From an uncultured Pseudomonadota bacterium (lineage in GTDB: Bacteria > Myxococcota_A > UBA796 > SXON01): 36,688 nucleotides of DNA. Within the stretch, counting starts at the first letter, position 1; each line of letters starts with the position of its first letter. The stretch is taken from the NCBI GenBank assembly GCA_903900265.1, contig CAIUMM010000065.1, positions 1 to 36,688 of the forward strand, written 5' to 3'. Of this stretch, positions 7,741 through 15,705 are shown in pieces. Position numbers and translations under genes: made by a program. The notes beneath the pieces were generated by a model, which was not told where the DNA came from, did no database searches, and saw only the letters and a list, made by a program, of their open reading frames with translations.

Positions 7741-8805
7741 TTAGCGGCGAAGGAGCGTCAGCACGTCTGCGGTGAACGCAGCGGTGCCGGTCTCATTCAG
7801 GTGGTCAAAGTCCAAGAAGTTGCCGTCTTCGTCATCCTTGAACCGGTCTTTGGCGTCCAACACCACCGTGTGGTCGGTGCGCGCGGCCACCGCTTGTGCC
7901 GCATCCGTCAGCTTCGTCAGGTACCCATCCGGAAAGGTGGCCTGCAGCACCGCGCGCAGCGGCGGGATGATCAGCACCGTTTGATCGGCGTGGGCCTCGG
8001 TGATCACCCGCTCGAGCGTGCCCATGCACGCGTCGCTCACCACCGGCACCCAGGTGTTGAGCGGCCCGCCGAGCAAGAACTCCCGGCGCCGAAGCGCGCG
8101 CTCGGGCGTAAGCTCCGGCGCGGCTTCGCCCTTCCAGCGCGACGGTGGCCTGCGCCCCGACAGGAAGTTTGGTAGGTCGGTGAGCAGCTGGACGGCGTGG
8201 GCGGGGCGCTTCAGATGGCTGATGATGTCGCTGCGGCGGCCGGAGGTCATGATCCATCGGTGCGGCAGCCAGCCCATCGCGATCGCCGGCGTGAGCTCCG
8301 CGTCGTCCCCTAACATCCGCCGGGCGGCCGGAGCCCACGATAGGCGCATGGGCAGGCCCGCTAACTCTGGCCGTGCGCAGCTCGTCTGGTCAAACAGCGA
8401 CGGTGACACTTCGAGGACCAGCGTTGCCAATCCTGGCGTAGCGTCGCTCGATGACAGCATCCGGGGATAGGACGCCGGCACGGAAGATTGCTCGATGGCG
8501 TGGCGGGCGATGCGTTGCCAAGCCGAGCCTGTGGCGTGGGAGAGCGCGTATACGTCGAGGTCCATGCCCATGCTCGATGAGCCGAGGATGACGCCGCCTA
8601 CAGGCCCGGCGCCGGTGGGAAGGTCCCCGGTCCAGAACACCTCGGCGTCCTCGCAGCGAGGCTCATGGGCTGAAAACGCAGCCCAGACCAGCAATGGACC
8701 GACCCCCAACACAAGGAACAGCCCCAACAGGAACTTCGCGGCCACGGCAAGTGACGTCGGGCTCGACGCTGCGGTTGTGGGGTCGGGCGGGTTCGGCTCG
8801 GACAT
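7741..8805 (-). CDS. Membrane-anchored SGNH/AlgJ-like protein, MBOAT partner
   Basis: The 354-residue product has one N-terminal membrane segment (residues about 22-44) and an extracytoplasmic domain. Key signs of an SGNH-type fold are VILGSSSMGMD (Ser77 region) near the start and DFDHLNETG near the end, giving the DxxH pair (Asp332, His335). Members of this group accept or transfer acyl groups to exported polysaccharides together with an MBOAT protein, as DltD and AlgJ/AlgX do. Its ATG lies 6 bases after the stop of the MBOAT gene, so the two are surely co-expressed. The substrate glycan is not evident. Sequence similarity within this group is low, so the name is by motif and context. Confidence 0.75.
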   Translation of the reverse strand: MSEPNPPDPTTAASSPTSLAVAAKFLLGLFLVLGVGPLLVWAAFSAHEPRCEDAEVFWTGDLPTGAGPVGGVILGSSSMGMDLDVYALSHATGSAWQRIARHAIEQSSVPASYPRMLSSSDATPGLATLVLEVSPSLFDQTSCARPELAGLPMRLSWAPAARRMLGDDAELTPAIAMGWLPHRWIMTSGRRSDIISHLKRPAHAVQLLTDLPNFLSGRRPPSRWKGEAAPELTPERALRRREFLLGGPLNTWVPVVSDACMGTLERVITEAHADQTVLIIPPLRAVLQATFPDGYLTKLTDAAQAVAARTDHTVVLDAKDRFKDDEDGNFLDFDHLNETGTAAFTADVLTLLRR

Positions 8806-8811
8806 GGGAGC

Positions 8812-10233
8812 TCAGAAGTTGAAGTAGATGAAAGGGGCGTCGGCCTGCTTCATGGCGACCAGCACGACGTAGGCCATGCCGACCGCGAGGCCCTGAGCGA
8901 GCGGGTTCTGCGGCCACGGCACCGTCCACTTCGGCTTGAAGTACGCCACCAGATGCAGCGCGATGGTCACTGCGAACAGGCCTGCCTGAGTCGGACTCAC
9001 CGCAAGTTGCTGGCCGCCGATGGCACCGCTGACCATGCGCTGCAGGTATTGGTTCGCCCCGTCGAGCGTGGCCGCACGGAAGTAGATCCACGCGAGGTTC
9101 ACCACCGCCATCGTCATCAGCCACCCGAGTGCGTTTCCCGCTGCAGACTCCCAGAACCGCGCCTGCGTCGGGGTTCGTAGCCGCTCGCGGTAGTACCAGG
9201 CGATCGCTTGCCCGAAGCCGTGCAGCGCGCCCCAGACGATGAAGGTCCAGTTGGCGCCGTGCCAGAAGCCTCCGATCAGCATCGTCGCGGACAGGGCGAA
9301 CAAGGTTCGTGCGTCCCCGTGACGGCTGCCGCCGAGAGGGATGTAGAGATAGTCCCTTAGGAATCTCGACAGCGAGATGTGCCAGCGGCGCCAGAACTCC
9401 TGCAGGGAGCGGGAGATGTACGGCGCGTCGAAGTTGTCGGGGAAGCCGATGCCGAACATCCGCGCGAGTCCCACCGCCATCTGGGAGTAGCCGGAGAAGT
9501 CAAAGTAGATCTGCAGGGAGTACGCGACGAGTCCGATGCACAAGTCCGCGGAGCCGTAGTCGTGTGGGTGGTTGAATGTGGTGTCCGCCAGCCCCGCAAA
9601 GGTGTCCGCGAACACGACCTTGCGACCAAAGCCTAGCACAAAGTCCCGGGCGCCTTGCATCACGTCGGCGATCGTGGCGGGGAAGCGCAGCCGATCGAGC
9701 TGGGGCAGGATCTCGGCGGCGCGTACGATCGGCCCGCTGACGAGATGGGGAAAAAACATGATGAAGATGGCGAATTCGCGGATGGAGCGCGTGGGCTTCA
9801 AGTGACCTCGGTACACATCCACCGTGTAGGAGATCGCCTGAAAGACATAAAAGCTGATGCCCAACGGCAGGACGAGGTGGGGGACGGGGACATGCAGTCC
9901 GGTGCCCAGCAAGGTCAGACCCTGATTCAGCGCGCTCGCGCCGAAGCCGAGGTACTTGAAGAAACCCAACATCCCGAGGTTCATCGTCACAGAGGTGGTG
10001 ACCAGCGCCCGGCGTGCCGCGGCGCGCGTCTCGGTGCCCAAGCGGAGCGCGATGACGTAGTCAATGCCGATGTTGACGAACAACAAGCCGAGAAAACCAA
10101 GGCTCCATGAAGCATAAAACCAGATGCAGAACCCAAGCAGCAACCAGCGCCGCGCATCGGGGTGCCGCACGGACGCCATCGTCGTCAACACGACGATCAG
10201 AAACACGAAGAATTCGTCCGAGATGAACAGCAA
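8812..10233 (-). CDS. MBOAT-family O-acyltransferase (AlgI-like)
   Basis: The 473-residue polytopic membrane protein matches AlgI/DltB-like transferases: VLPLGISFYVFQAISYTVDVYRG, SGPIVRA, IYFDFSGYSQMAVG, EFWRRWHISLS (His285) and the catalytic-histidine motif GGFWHGANW (His325). It would move acyl groups, usually acetyl, across the inner membrane onto an exported polymer. The start is TTG at 10233, supported by a GGAGG ribosome-binding site 10 bases upstream and by the family-typical opening MLFISDEFF. The SGNH-like partner follows after 6 bases. No polymer synthase is next to it, so the target may be made elsewhere in the genome. Confidence 0.93.
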   Translation of the reverse strand: MLFISDEFFVFLIVVLTTMASVRHPDARRWLLLGFCIWFYASWSLGFLGLLFVNIGIDYVIALRLGTETRAAARRALVTTSVTMNLGMLGFFKYLGFGASALNQGLTLLGTGLHVPVPHLVLPLGISFYVFQAISYTVDVYRGHLKPTRSIREFAIFIMFFPHLVSGPIVRAAEILPQLDRLRFPATIADVMQGARDFVLGFGRKVVFADTFAGLADTTFNHPHDYGSADLCIGLVAYSLQIYFDFSGYSQMAVGLARMFGIGFPDNFDAPYISRSLQEFWRRWHISLSRFLRDYLYIPLGGSRHGDARTLFALSATMLIGGFWHGANWTFIVWGALHGFGQAIAWYYRERLRTPTQARFWESAAGNALGWLMTMAVVNLAWIYFRAATLDGANQYLQRMVSGAIGGQQLAVSPTQAGLFAVTIALHLVAYFKPKWTVPWPQNPLAQGLAVGMAYVVLVAMKQADAPFIYFNF

Positions 10234-10259
10234 AACGGATCAGCCTCCGAAGCGCACGA

Positions 10260-11345
10260 TCAGGGTGCCTTTAGCCCAGTACAGTCGATCGAGTCGCTCA
10301 CGACCCCAACCGGCGCGATCCAGCGGGTGCCTTCGGCGAGGGTCTGCCATTGGGCTTCGGGGACATCGCAGCCCAGCAGCCTTCCCGCGTCACCTTCTTC
10401 TTTGAACTTCACCGTGTACTTTTCCGTGCGTGCGCCTTCACGCTCGCTGCCGACGGTCGACGTTCCTGCTCCGCTCAGCAGGACGCTCGGCCAGACCGGT
10501 GCGGGCTCCAGGCTCTCCGCGCCCGACTTCTCGACGCGCGTCTGTCGCCAACGATCCACTGTATACCCGCACTTCTGATCGTAGACCGGCTCATCCCGGT
10601 ACTTTGTCGTGCACTTTTCATCTTCGCTGAACGTGCCGTCCGCGTTGTCGTGGCGCACCGTCTGGCAGTCCTGCCCGTCGGCGACCTGCTTGGTGGAGCG
10701 CTCCTCCTGCATGCAGCTCACGCCGCGGGCATCGGTCGGAACCGCGTCTCTCCACGCCGACTCGGTCACCGTTTGAAGCTGCTCGACGGCGATCGACCGG
10801 CTCCAGCTGTGGCCGCTCACGACCACGCCGGCGTCTTGCTTCCAGAACATCCCCGCGAACATCGCCGCGACGCCTGCGCAGATCGCGAGCCCGAACACCG
10901 CCGCCACGGTCGGGATCCGCGGGAACGCGTTGCGAGGGGCCGGCGCTTCGGCTCTGGCCGCTTGTTTGGCAGCGCGCTGCTCGGCGAGGGCGCTTTTCGC
11001 TGAATCCGCTGCAAATCCAGCCTCGCCCTCGGTTTGGCTCGCGCGCCTGACCACCGGACCCGCGCCTTCGAGCGAGGCCCCGCAGCCTACGCAGAACGCC
11101 GCCGTCGCAGCGTTGGGGGCTTCGCACCCCGAGCATTGTTTATCGGCCCCGACGAAGGGGTGGTCTTCGACGGCGATCTTGTCGGCTTCGGCAGGGAAGT
11201 ACCGGGTAGTTGGGTCTTGTGGTGCCCCGCAGTTCGGGCAGTTGCGGTGCGAGAGACCCAGCAGCTTCGGCGTGTCGCACCTTGGGCAGTCCCACAGCAT
11301 CTGAAAGCGCTGCCCCGCGGGAGGGGAGGGAGGATCAACGGGCAT
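10260..11345 (-). CDS. Membrane protein with two N-terminal zinc ribbons
   Basis: The 361-residue product carries two zinc-ribbon-like knuckles: Cys20/Cys23 with Cys36/Cys39, and Cys71/Cys74 with Cys85/Cys88. A charged Ala/Glu-rich linker follows, then one transmembrane helix at residues about 144-167 and a C-terminal domain with several cysteines (in the MQEERSTKQVADGQDCQTV region and in YDQKCGYTVDRW). Zinc ribbons on the cytoplasmic side with an exported C-terminal domain is the simplest topology. I do not recognise a function. An AAGGAG site lies 6 bases before the ATG. The gene starts inside the end of the MaoC-type gene (11-base overlap) and precedes the MBOAT gene by 26 bases, so the four genes may form one operon. 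Confidence 0.85.
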   Translation of the reverse strand: MPVDPPSPPAGQRFQMLWDCPRCDTPKLLGLSHRNCPNCGAPQDPTTRYFPAEADKIAVEDHPFVGADKQCSGCEAPNAATAAFCVGCGASLEGAGPVVRRASQTEGEAGFAADSAKSALAEQRAAKQAARAEAPAPRNAFPRIPTVAAVFGLAICAGVAAMFAGMFWKQDAGVVVSGHSWSRSIAVEQLQTVTESAWRDAVPTDARGVSCMQEERSTKQVADGQDCQTVRHDNADGTFSEDEKCTTKYRDEPVYDQKCGYTVDRWRQTRVEKSGAESLEPAPVWPSVLLSGAGTSTVGSEREGARTEKYTVKFKEEGDAGRLLGCDVPEAQWQTLAEGTRWIAPVGVVSDSIDCTGLKAP

Positions 11346-12213
11346 CGGGGCTCCTTGCTTCTGGGAGACGGATCCATGCGCGGGCTGCGGTGAGCACGTC
11401 GTCCTCGGGGCGTTCGAGGGTGCGAACCCGCAGGGACGACGCGTCGGCGCCCCAGCCTTCGACCACGATCGTGTCGCCGGGCCACACCGGGCGGGAGAAG
11501 CGGGCGTCGAGGCCCAGCAAGCGGTCGCTGTCGCCGTCGCAGCACGCTCGGATCACCGCGCGGCTGACGAAGCCTGCGGTGCACAAGCCGTGGAGGATCG
11601 GACGCCCGCCGGTGAGCTGCTGCAGCGCAGCGGCGGCGACGGGGTCAGCGTGCAGCGGGTTGAGATCGCCGCTTAGCCGGTACATGAGCGCCTGTTCGGG
11701 GCGCGTAGGCAGCTCGATGCGCCAGTCGGGCGCCCGGTTGGGGGTGAGCATCCGTGCTGTGCGGGGAGGCCGGGGCGCGTTCGCGGGGGCTTGCCCGTCG
11801 TAGTAGACCTGAAAAGTTACCTTCGCGAGAGGGCTTCCCGCGTCGTCGCTCACGTCGAAGTGCAGATCCGCGATGCCTAACGGTCCAAGCGCGTAGATCC
11901 CGTGGACGCGGCCCTGCAGGGTGAGGGCTCCGCCCCGTGGGAGCCGCGCAGCGCCAGTCAACTGTACGGATTGCTCCCCGAACATCGCGCGCTCTTCTGT
12001 CCCGCCGACCCGACGTAGCAACGCACCGCTGGCGTTGAACGCGAGCGCGGTCAAGAACCCGGGAAGCACCTTGAATGTGGAACCTTCGAACAGCAGATTT
12101 AGCTCGTCAGGACCCGCGCCTACGCCGAGCGCATACAGCGCGGCTTCGCGCCACGTGTACACGATCCGCTCGGGATCGGCGCAAAAACCTGCTGCGGTAG
12201 GGTCCAGAGCCAT
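11335..12213 (-). CDS. MaoC-type double hot-dog (R)-enoyl-CoA hydratase
   Basis: The 292-residue product fits the length of two-hot-dog hydratase 2 proteins. The C-terminal half holds the hydratase signature YRLSGDLNPLHADP, with the catalytic Asp/Asn/His of the family, and GGRPILHGLCTAGF. The first half lacks the signature, as expected for the substrate-binding hot-dog. The enzyme would add water to trans-2-enoyl-CoA to give (R)-3-hydroxyacyl-CoA, in fatty acid or polyketide-type metabolism. The ATG at 12213 has no obvious ribosome-binding site and stands back-to-back with the MFS gene. Its link to the downstream acyltransferase genes is by position only. Confidence 0.88.
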   Translation of the reverse strand: MALDPTAAGFCADPERIVYTWREAALYALGVGAGPDELNLLFEGSTFKVLPGFLTALAFNASGALLRRVGGTEERAMFGEQSVQLTGAARLPRGGALTLQGRVHGIYALGPLGIADLHFDVSDDAGSPLAKVTFQVYYDGQAPANAPRPPRTARMLTPNRAPDWRIELPTRPEQALMYRLSGDLNPLHADPVAAAALQQLTGGRPILHGLCTAGFVSRAVIRACCDGDSDRLLGLDARFSRPVWPGDTIVVEGWGADASSLRVRTLERPEDDVLTAARAWIRLPEARSPDAR

Positions 12214-12230
12214 ACGGGCGCGTTTATCAC

Positions 12231-13529
12231 GTGCTCCGGGTTACTCGGGGCGGCTCCCCGGGTTTCCGCTTGTCTGCTCCTGATGACGTCACCGTCCCCG
12301 CAGCGTTTGCCAACTCCAGTGCTTCTTCCTCGGGTCATGGCTCGTCACCGCGGCGCTGGTTGGTGCTTGGTGTGTTCCTCCTCGTCGCCGGGTTGAGCCA
12401 AGCGCTTTGGCTGAACTTCGCCCCGCTGATCGGGAGGGTGCAGGCGGATTATGGCGTCGATGAGGACACCGCGGGGTTGCTCCTGCTGGTGTTTCCGTTG
12501 CTCTACGTGTTCTTGTCCATCCCGGCGGGCGTGCTGTCCGATCGCAAAGGGTACCCGTTTGCCATCGGCCTCAGCGCGGTGTTGATGGCGTTTTCGGCCT
12601 GTGTACGCGTGATCGACGGCGGCTTTTACCTGCTGCTCGCAGCGCAGATCGGCATGGCGATCGCCCAGCCTTTTGCCGTCAATGGCATCTCCAAGCTGGT
12701 GCTGGACTGGTTTGACGCGGGCGAGGTGGTGATGGCGACAGGCCTCGGCACCGCGGGGATGTTCATCGGCATGGCGCTCGGTCTGGCGACGACGCCGCCG
12801 ATGGTCGAAGCGTGGGGCATGCGCGGCGCGATGGCGGCGTGGGCGGGCATCTCCGTCGCCGTAGCGGTGCTCTCGATTCTGTGCATCCGCAGCAACCCGA
12901 ACGCGCACCAGGCGCCTCCGGCCGAGCCGAGCATCATCGCCAACTTGCGCCCGCTCCTGACGTCTCGCCCGCTCGTGCTGCTGTTCGCAGTTGCGGCGCT
13001 TGGACTCGGCTACTTCAACGGCATGACGGCGTGGATCGAGCCGATCCTCGCGCCGAACGGCATTGACGCCGTGCGCGCGGGCTACGTCGGCGGGGTGTTG
13101 ATCCTCGGCGGGATCGTCGGGGCCGCAGCCATCCCGGCGATCGCCGAGTACACCGGGCGTCGGCGGCCCTTCATCGTGGTGAGCGTGTTTGCTGCGCTGC
13201 TCACGCTGTGGCCGATGTGCCACAGCCGGGACTTCACCGTCGTCATGGTCGCCAGCGCGCTGCAGGGCTTCTTCTTCCTGCCCGCCTTTGCGCTGCTGCT
13301 TGACGTCGGGAGCGCGCTCGCGGGAGAGGCGCTCGCCGGCGCAGCCACGGGCTTGCTGATGCTGGCGGGCAACGGCGGCGGCGTGGTGGTGATGATCGCG
13401 ATGGTGGTGATGAAGCAATCGACCGGCAACTGGGAGGCGGCGATCGGGCTGATGTTGGCGTGTCTGGTGGTGGCGGGCGTCGGCGCGGCGATGTTGCCCG
13501 AGACCGGCACCCCACGCGCGAAGGCCTGA
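12231..13529 (+). CDS. Major facilitator superfamily transporter
   Basis: The product is a 12-helix MFS permease of up to 432 residues. The loop between helices 2 and 3 has the family motif as PAGVLSDRKGYPF, and TGRRRPF is the equivalent loop in the second half. The segment GLSQALWLNFAPLIGRVQADYG before helix 2 recalls FLVCR-like members, which export or import small organic molecules, but the substrate cannot be named. The start is uncertain: the frame opens at GTG 12231, and the first helix begins only near residue 43 (WLVLGVFLLV); a TTG at 12270 is another option, and neither has a good ribosome-binding site. The gene is divergent from the MaoC-type gene and convergent with the AlkC-type gene. 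Confidence 0.88.
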   Translation: MLRVTRGGSPGFRLSAPDDVTVPAAFANSSASSSGHGSSPRRWLVLGVFLLVAGLSQALWLNFAPLIGRVQADYGVDEDTAGLLLLVFPLLYVFLSIPAGVLSDRKGYPFAIGLSAVLMAFSACVRVIDGGFYLLLAAQIGMAIAQPFAVNGISKLVLDWFDAGEVVMATGLGTAGMFIGMALGLATTPPMVEAWGMRGAMAAWAGISVAVAVLSILCIRSNPNAHQAPPAEPSIIANLRPLLTSRPLVLLFAVAALGLGYFNGMTAWIEPILAPNGIDAVRAGYVGGVLILGGIVGAAAIPAIAEYTGRRRPFIVVSVFAALLTLWPMCHSRDFTVVMVASALQGFFFLPAFALLLDVGSALAGEALAGAATGLLMLAGNGGGVVVMIAMVVMKQSTGNWEAAIGLMLACLVVAGVGAAMLPETGTPRAKA

Positions 13530-13539
13530 GCGGCGTTCT

Positions 13540-13556
13540 CGGTCGGGCTAAGACCG
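13540..13556. terminator. Weak hairpin between convergent genes
   Basis: CGGTC and GACCG form a 5-bp stem around a 7-base loop where the MFS and AlkC-type genes converge. It overlaps the AlkC-type stop and lacks a T-run, so terminator function is only possible. Confidence 0.25.
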
Positions 13557-14642
13557 CCGAGGTTCGGTGACCTCAAATTCGATGGCGGCGTGGTCTGCGC
13601 CGTTCACGCGGACGATCAAGGCGTGGGTCCCGGCGGGCACGGCTCGGGTGCTCGTTCGTCGCAGCCTCAACGCCCCGGCGTAATGCCAGACCTCCCCCGC
13701 CGATAGCTGCGCGCCGCCGCTCCGAAACGTGGCGCTCCGAGTCCCTTTGGAGCCCGGCCACCGCCAGACGAGGTCGACGCGCGCTTCACAAGCCTCCACG
13801 GTGCGCAGCGTGGCGCTCACCGGCAGCGTCCCGTCGATCTCGGCGGTCGTCGGGATGTGCACCGCGAGGACCTCGACCGGGTGGCCCTGACCGAACAGCG
13901 CGAGCGCTCCCGGATGGCCCGCCTTCAGCAAGCTGCGGAGCCCGCGCTTGGCGATGGCGGCGTGGCCTTGAAGGCGCCATTGCGCTGCGGTGCGCACCGC
14001 AAGATCGGGGTGGTCCTTGCAGACGTCGCCGAGGTGATTGCCCACCGAGCGTCGCACGTAGGGGGACGGGTCCGAGAGCAGGCGTGCGATGCGGGCTAGC
14101 CCGGCCTCGGGCGCGCGGCACGCCCCCTCGAGGCGTTGTCCCCAGGGCAACCGCGGGCGCGTGCCCTCCGACACCAGACGTCGCACATGCAGATCGGGGT
14201 GCTGTACCCATGCGTCCAGCGCCGCAGCGGTCTCCTCGGGCCACTGCACGATGTACGGACGAATCGCGAATTCCGACGACCAGCGCCGGGTCATCTCGGC
14301 GAGCAGCGGCAGGCTGAGGGCTGGATGGTCGAGGCCGTACTGCGCGACCACGTCGGTCATCGGCCATACCCGTACGTTTTCTGCGAAGTCGTGGTCCCTT
14401 TGGAGCGGCGGAGGGAGCATACGCAGCAGCACCGGGGCCGCGTCCTCCCATCGCTCCGGCAGCGCCCGGCGCAAGCAGTCGCTGACCTGCCGCACCCGCT
14501 GTTTGAGCTCCAGCGCCTCAAGTCCAAGCGCGGCGCTGTGCGTGAACGTGGCCCGATCGGCCTTGGGATGTTCGCGTTGCAGCGCTTCGGCGAGCTGCGC
14601 GATGATCGAGGGGTTGATCCAGTTCTTGAAGGGCTCGGCCAT
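13548..14642 (-). CDS. alkC: DNA alkylation repair glycosylase, AlkC type, with Ig-like C-terminus
   Basis: The 364-residue protein starts MAEPFKNWINP, the typical AlkC opening, and consists of HEAT-like helical repeats (SDPSPYVRRSVGNHLGD, then RGLRSLLKAGHPGALALFG) up to about residue 250. The last 100 or so residues form a beta-rich domain that fits the Ig-like fold known at the C-terminus of some AlkC proteins. AlkC enzymes excise 3-methyladenine-type lesions without flipping the base. The ATG lies 3 bases after the stop of the phosphoesterase gene, so both are translated from one mRNA. The gene symbol is given at family level; activity on particular lesions is inferred. Confidence 0.85.
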   Translation of the reverse strand: MAEPFKNWINPSIIAQLAEALQREHPKADRATFTHSAALGLEALELKQRVRQVSDCLRRALPERWEDAAPVLLRMLPPPLQRDHDFAENVRVWPMTDVVAQYGLDHPALSLPLLAEMTRRWSSEFAIRPYIVQWPEETAAALDAWVQHPDLHVRRLVSEGTRPRLPWGQRLEGACRAPEAGLARIARLLSDPSPYVRRSVGNHLGDVCKDHPDLAVRTAAQWRLQGHAAIAKRGLRSLLKAGHPGALALFGQGHPVEVLAVHIPTTAEIDGTLPVSATLRTVEACEARVDLVWRWPGSKGTRSATFRSGGAQLSAGEVWHYAGALRLRRTSTRAVPAGTHALIVRVNGADHAAIEFEVTEPRRS

Positions 14643-14645
14643 GGT

Positions 14646-15554
14646 CTACGCGAACAGGGACGTCTGTTTGGATTCTTCTTTCCAGGGTACGACGTACCCG
14701 CCGCGTTGCAGCGCGGCCGCTTCCACGTCGAGGGTGCGGCTGCTACGCGCCAAGCGCACGAGGTGCCCCGGGCTGATTTTGTCCAGGTCCCGGGCGTCGT
14801 ACACCTCGGTCATCGGACGCGAGGCGAGGTCCACAAAGCGTGCTTGAATCTCGCGTCCAAACTCCAACACCGCGTAGCCCTTGGTCTCGGTGCGCTCGGA
14901 GAACGCCGTGCGCTCGGTGGAGCCGGGGTAAATCACACGTGCGTCGCCGACTTTGCGGGTTTGCCGGGGGTGGATGTGGCCGCTCAACACGGTGCGCACG
15001 TCTGCGGGAAGGTGGCGCGCTCCGACGGTGTCGGCGTCGGCGTTGGTCCTGAAGACGTGGCCGCGCACCGTGGCGCCGTCAAAGGCTTGATGGGCGACGA
15101 GCACGTCGCAGCTGCCGTTCGACTGGACCAGCGCGTTCGCGGTACGTCCCCAATGCTCTGCGCTGCGGTGGTACGGGATGAAGCCGATGCGCGCGCTGCC
15201 GATGCGCGCCGAGAACGCACCGTCCCCGACGGTCAGACCGGGGATGCCAGCGAAGTGCCGTGCGAGGCCCAGCCCGTCGTGGTTTCCGGGGATCAGGAAC
15301 ACGGGGACGCGCTGTGCCACCGCCGTAAACGCCTCGACCGCGGCGTGCACAGCGTCTGGCGGGGGGTGCGATCGGTCGAACAGATCGCCCGAGTGGATCA
15401 CCGCGTCGATCACGAGTTCGGTGGGCTCGAGCACGGCCCGCAGCGCTTGGCGGAACGCCCCGAGGTGATCCTGCGCCCGCGACCAGTCCGCAGGCGCGCC
15501 GCGAAAGTGCTGCCGGATGCCCAGGTGCGTGTCGGTCAGGTAGAGAACGTTCAT
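14646..15554 (-). CDS. SbcD/Mre11-like metallophosphoesterase
   Basis: The 302-residue product has the complete calcineurin-like metal set: TDTHLG (Asp8, His10), HSGDLFD (Asp57), GNHDG (Asn91, His92), a central VAHQ and GHIHPRQ. The fold and the GDLFD/GNHD spacing resemble SbcD, a DNA nuclease subunit, but the protein is shorter than SbcD (about 400) and no SbcC ATPase gene is adjacent. It may therefore be a stand-alone phosphoesterase. Pairing with the AlkC-type gene 3 bases downstream argues for DNA repair. It is transcribed away from the sigma-54-controlled gene at 15706. Confidence 0.85.
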   Translation of the reverse strand: MNVLYLTDTHLGIRQHFRGAPADWSRAQDHLGAFRQALRAVLEPTELVIDAVIHSGDLFDRSHPPPDAVHAAVEAFTAVAQRVPVFLIPGNHDGLGLARHFAGIPGLTVGDGAFSARIGSARIGFIPYHRSAEHWGRTANALVQSNGSCDVLVAHQAFDGATVRGHVFRTNADADTVGARHLPADVRTVLSGHIHPRQTRKVGDARVIYPGSTERTAFSERTETKGYAVLEFGREIQARFVDLASRPMTEVYDARDLDKISPGHLVRLARSSRTLDVEAAALQRGGYVVPWKEESKQTSLFA

Positions 15555-15666
15555 GACGTGGAGTACCGAAGAGTGTCCAGGGGCGCGACCGGACGGGATG
15601 CGTCCGCGGGCTTGCGAATCCCGCTAACGCTGCATGCGCGCGGAGGCTGGCTTCCGGGTTTGGGCG

Positions 15667-15682
15667 TGGCACGCACCTTGCT
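15667..15682 (+). promoter_or_regulatory. Sigma-54 (RpoN) promoter
   Basis: TGGCACG-CACC-TTGCT matches the -24/-12 consensus TGGCACG-N4-TTGCW at every fixed base, with the required 12-base distance from GG to GC. The predicted start of transcription near 15693 leaves a short leader that carries the AGAGG ribosome-binding site before the ATG at 15706. Sigma-54 promoters need an enhancer-binding activator, whose site should lie upstream (see the shared 9-mer GCGGGCTTG at 15606-15614). Confidence 0.82.
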
Positions 15683-15705
15683 TTGCCACAGCACAGAGGT
15701 GAACC

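Noticed and set aside
12345..13418. 357-codon minus-strand frame, His/Arg-rich
   Set aside because: Shadow of the MFS gene; composition is low-complexity and without any domain.
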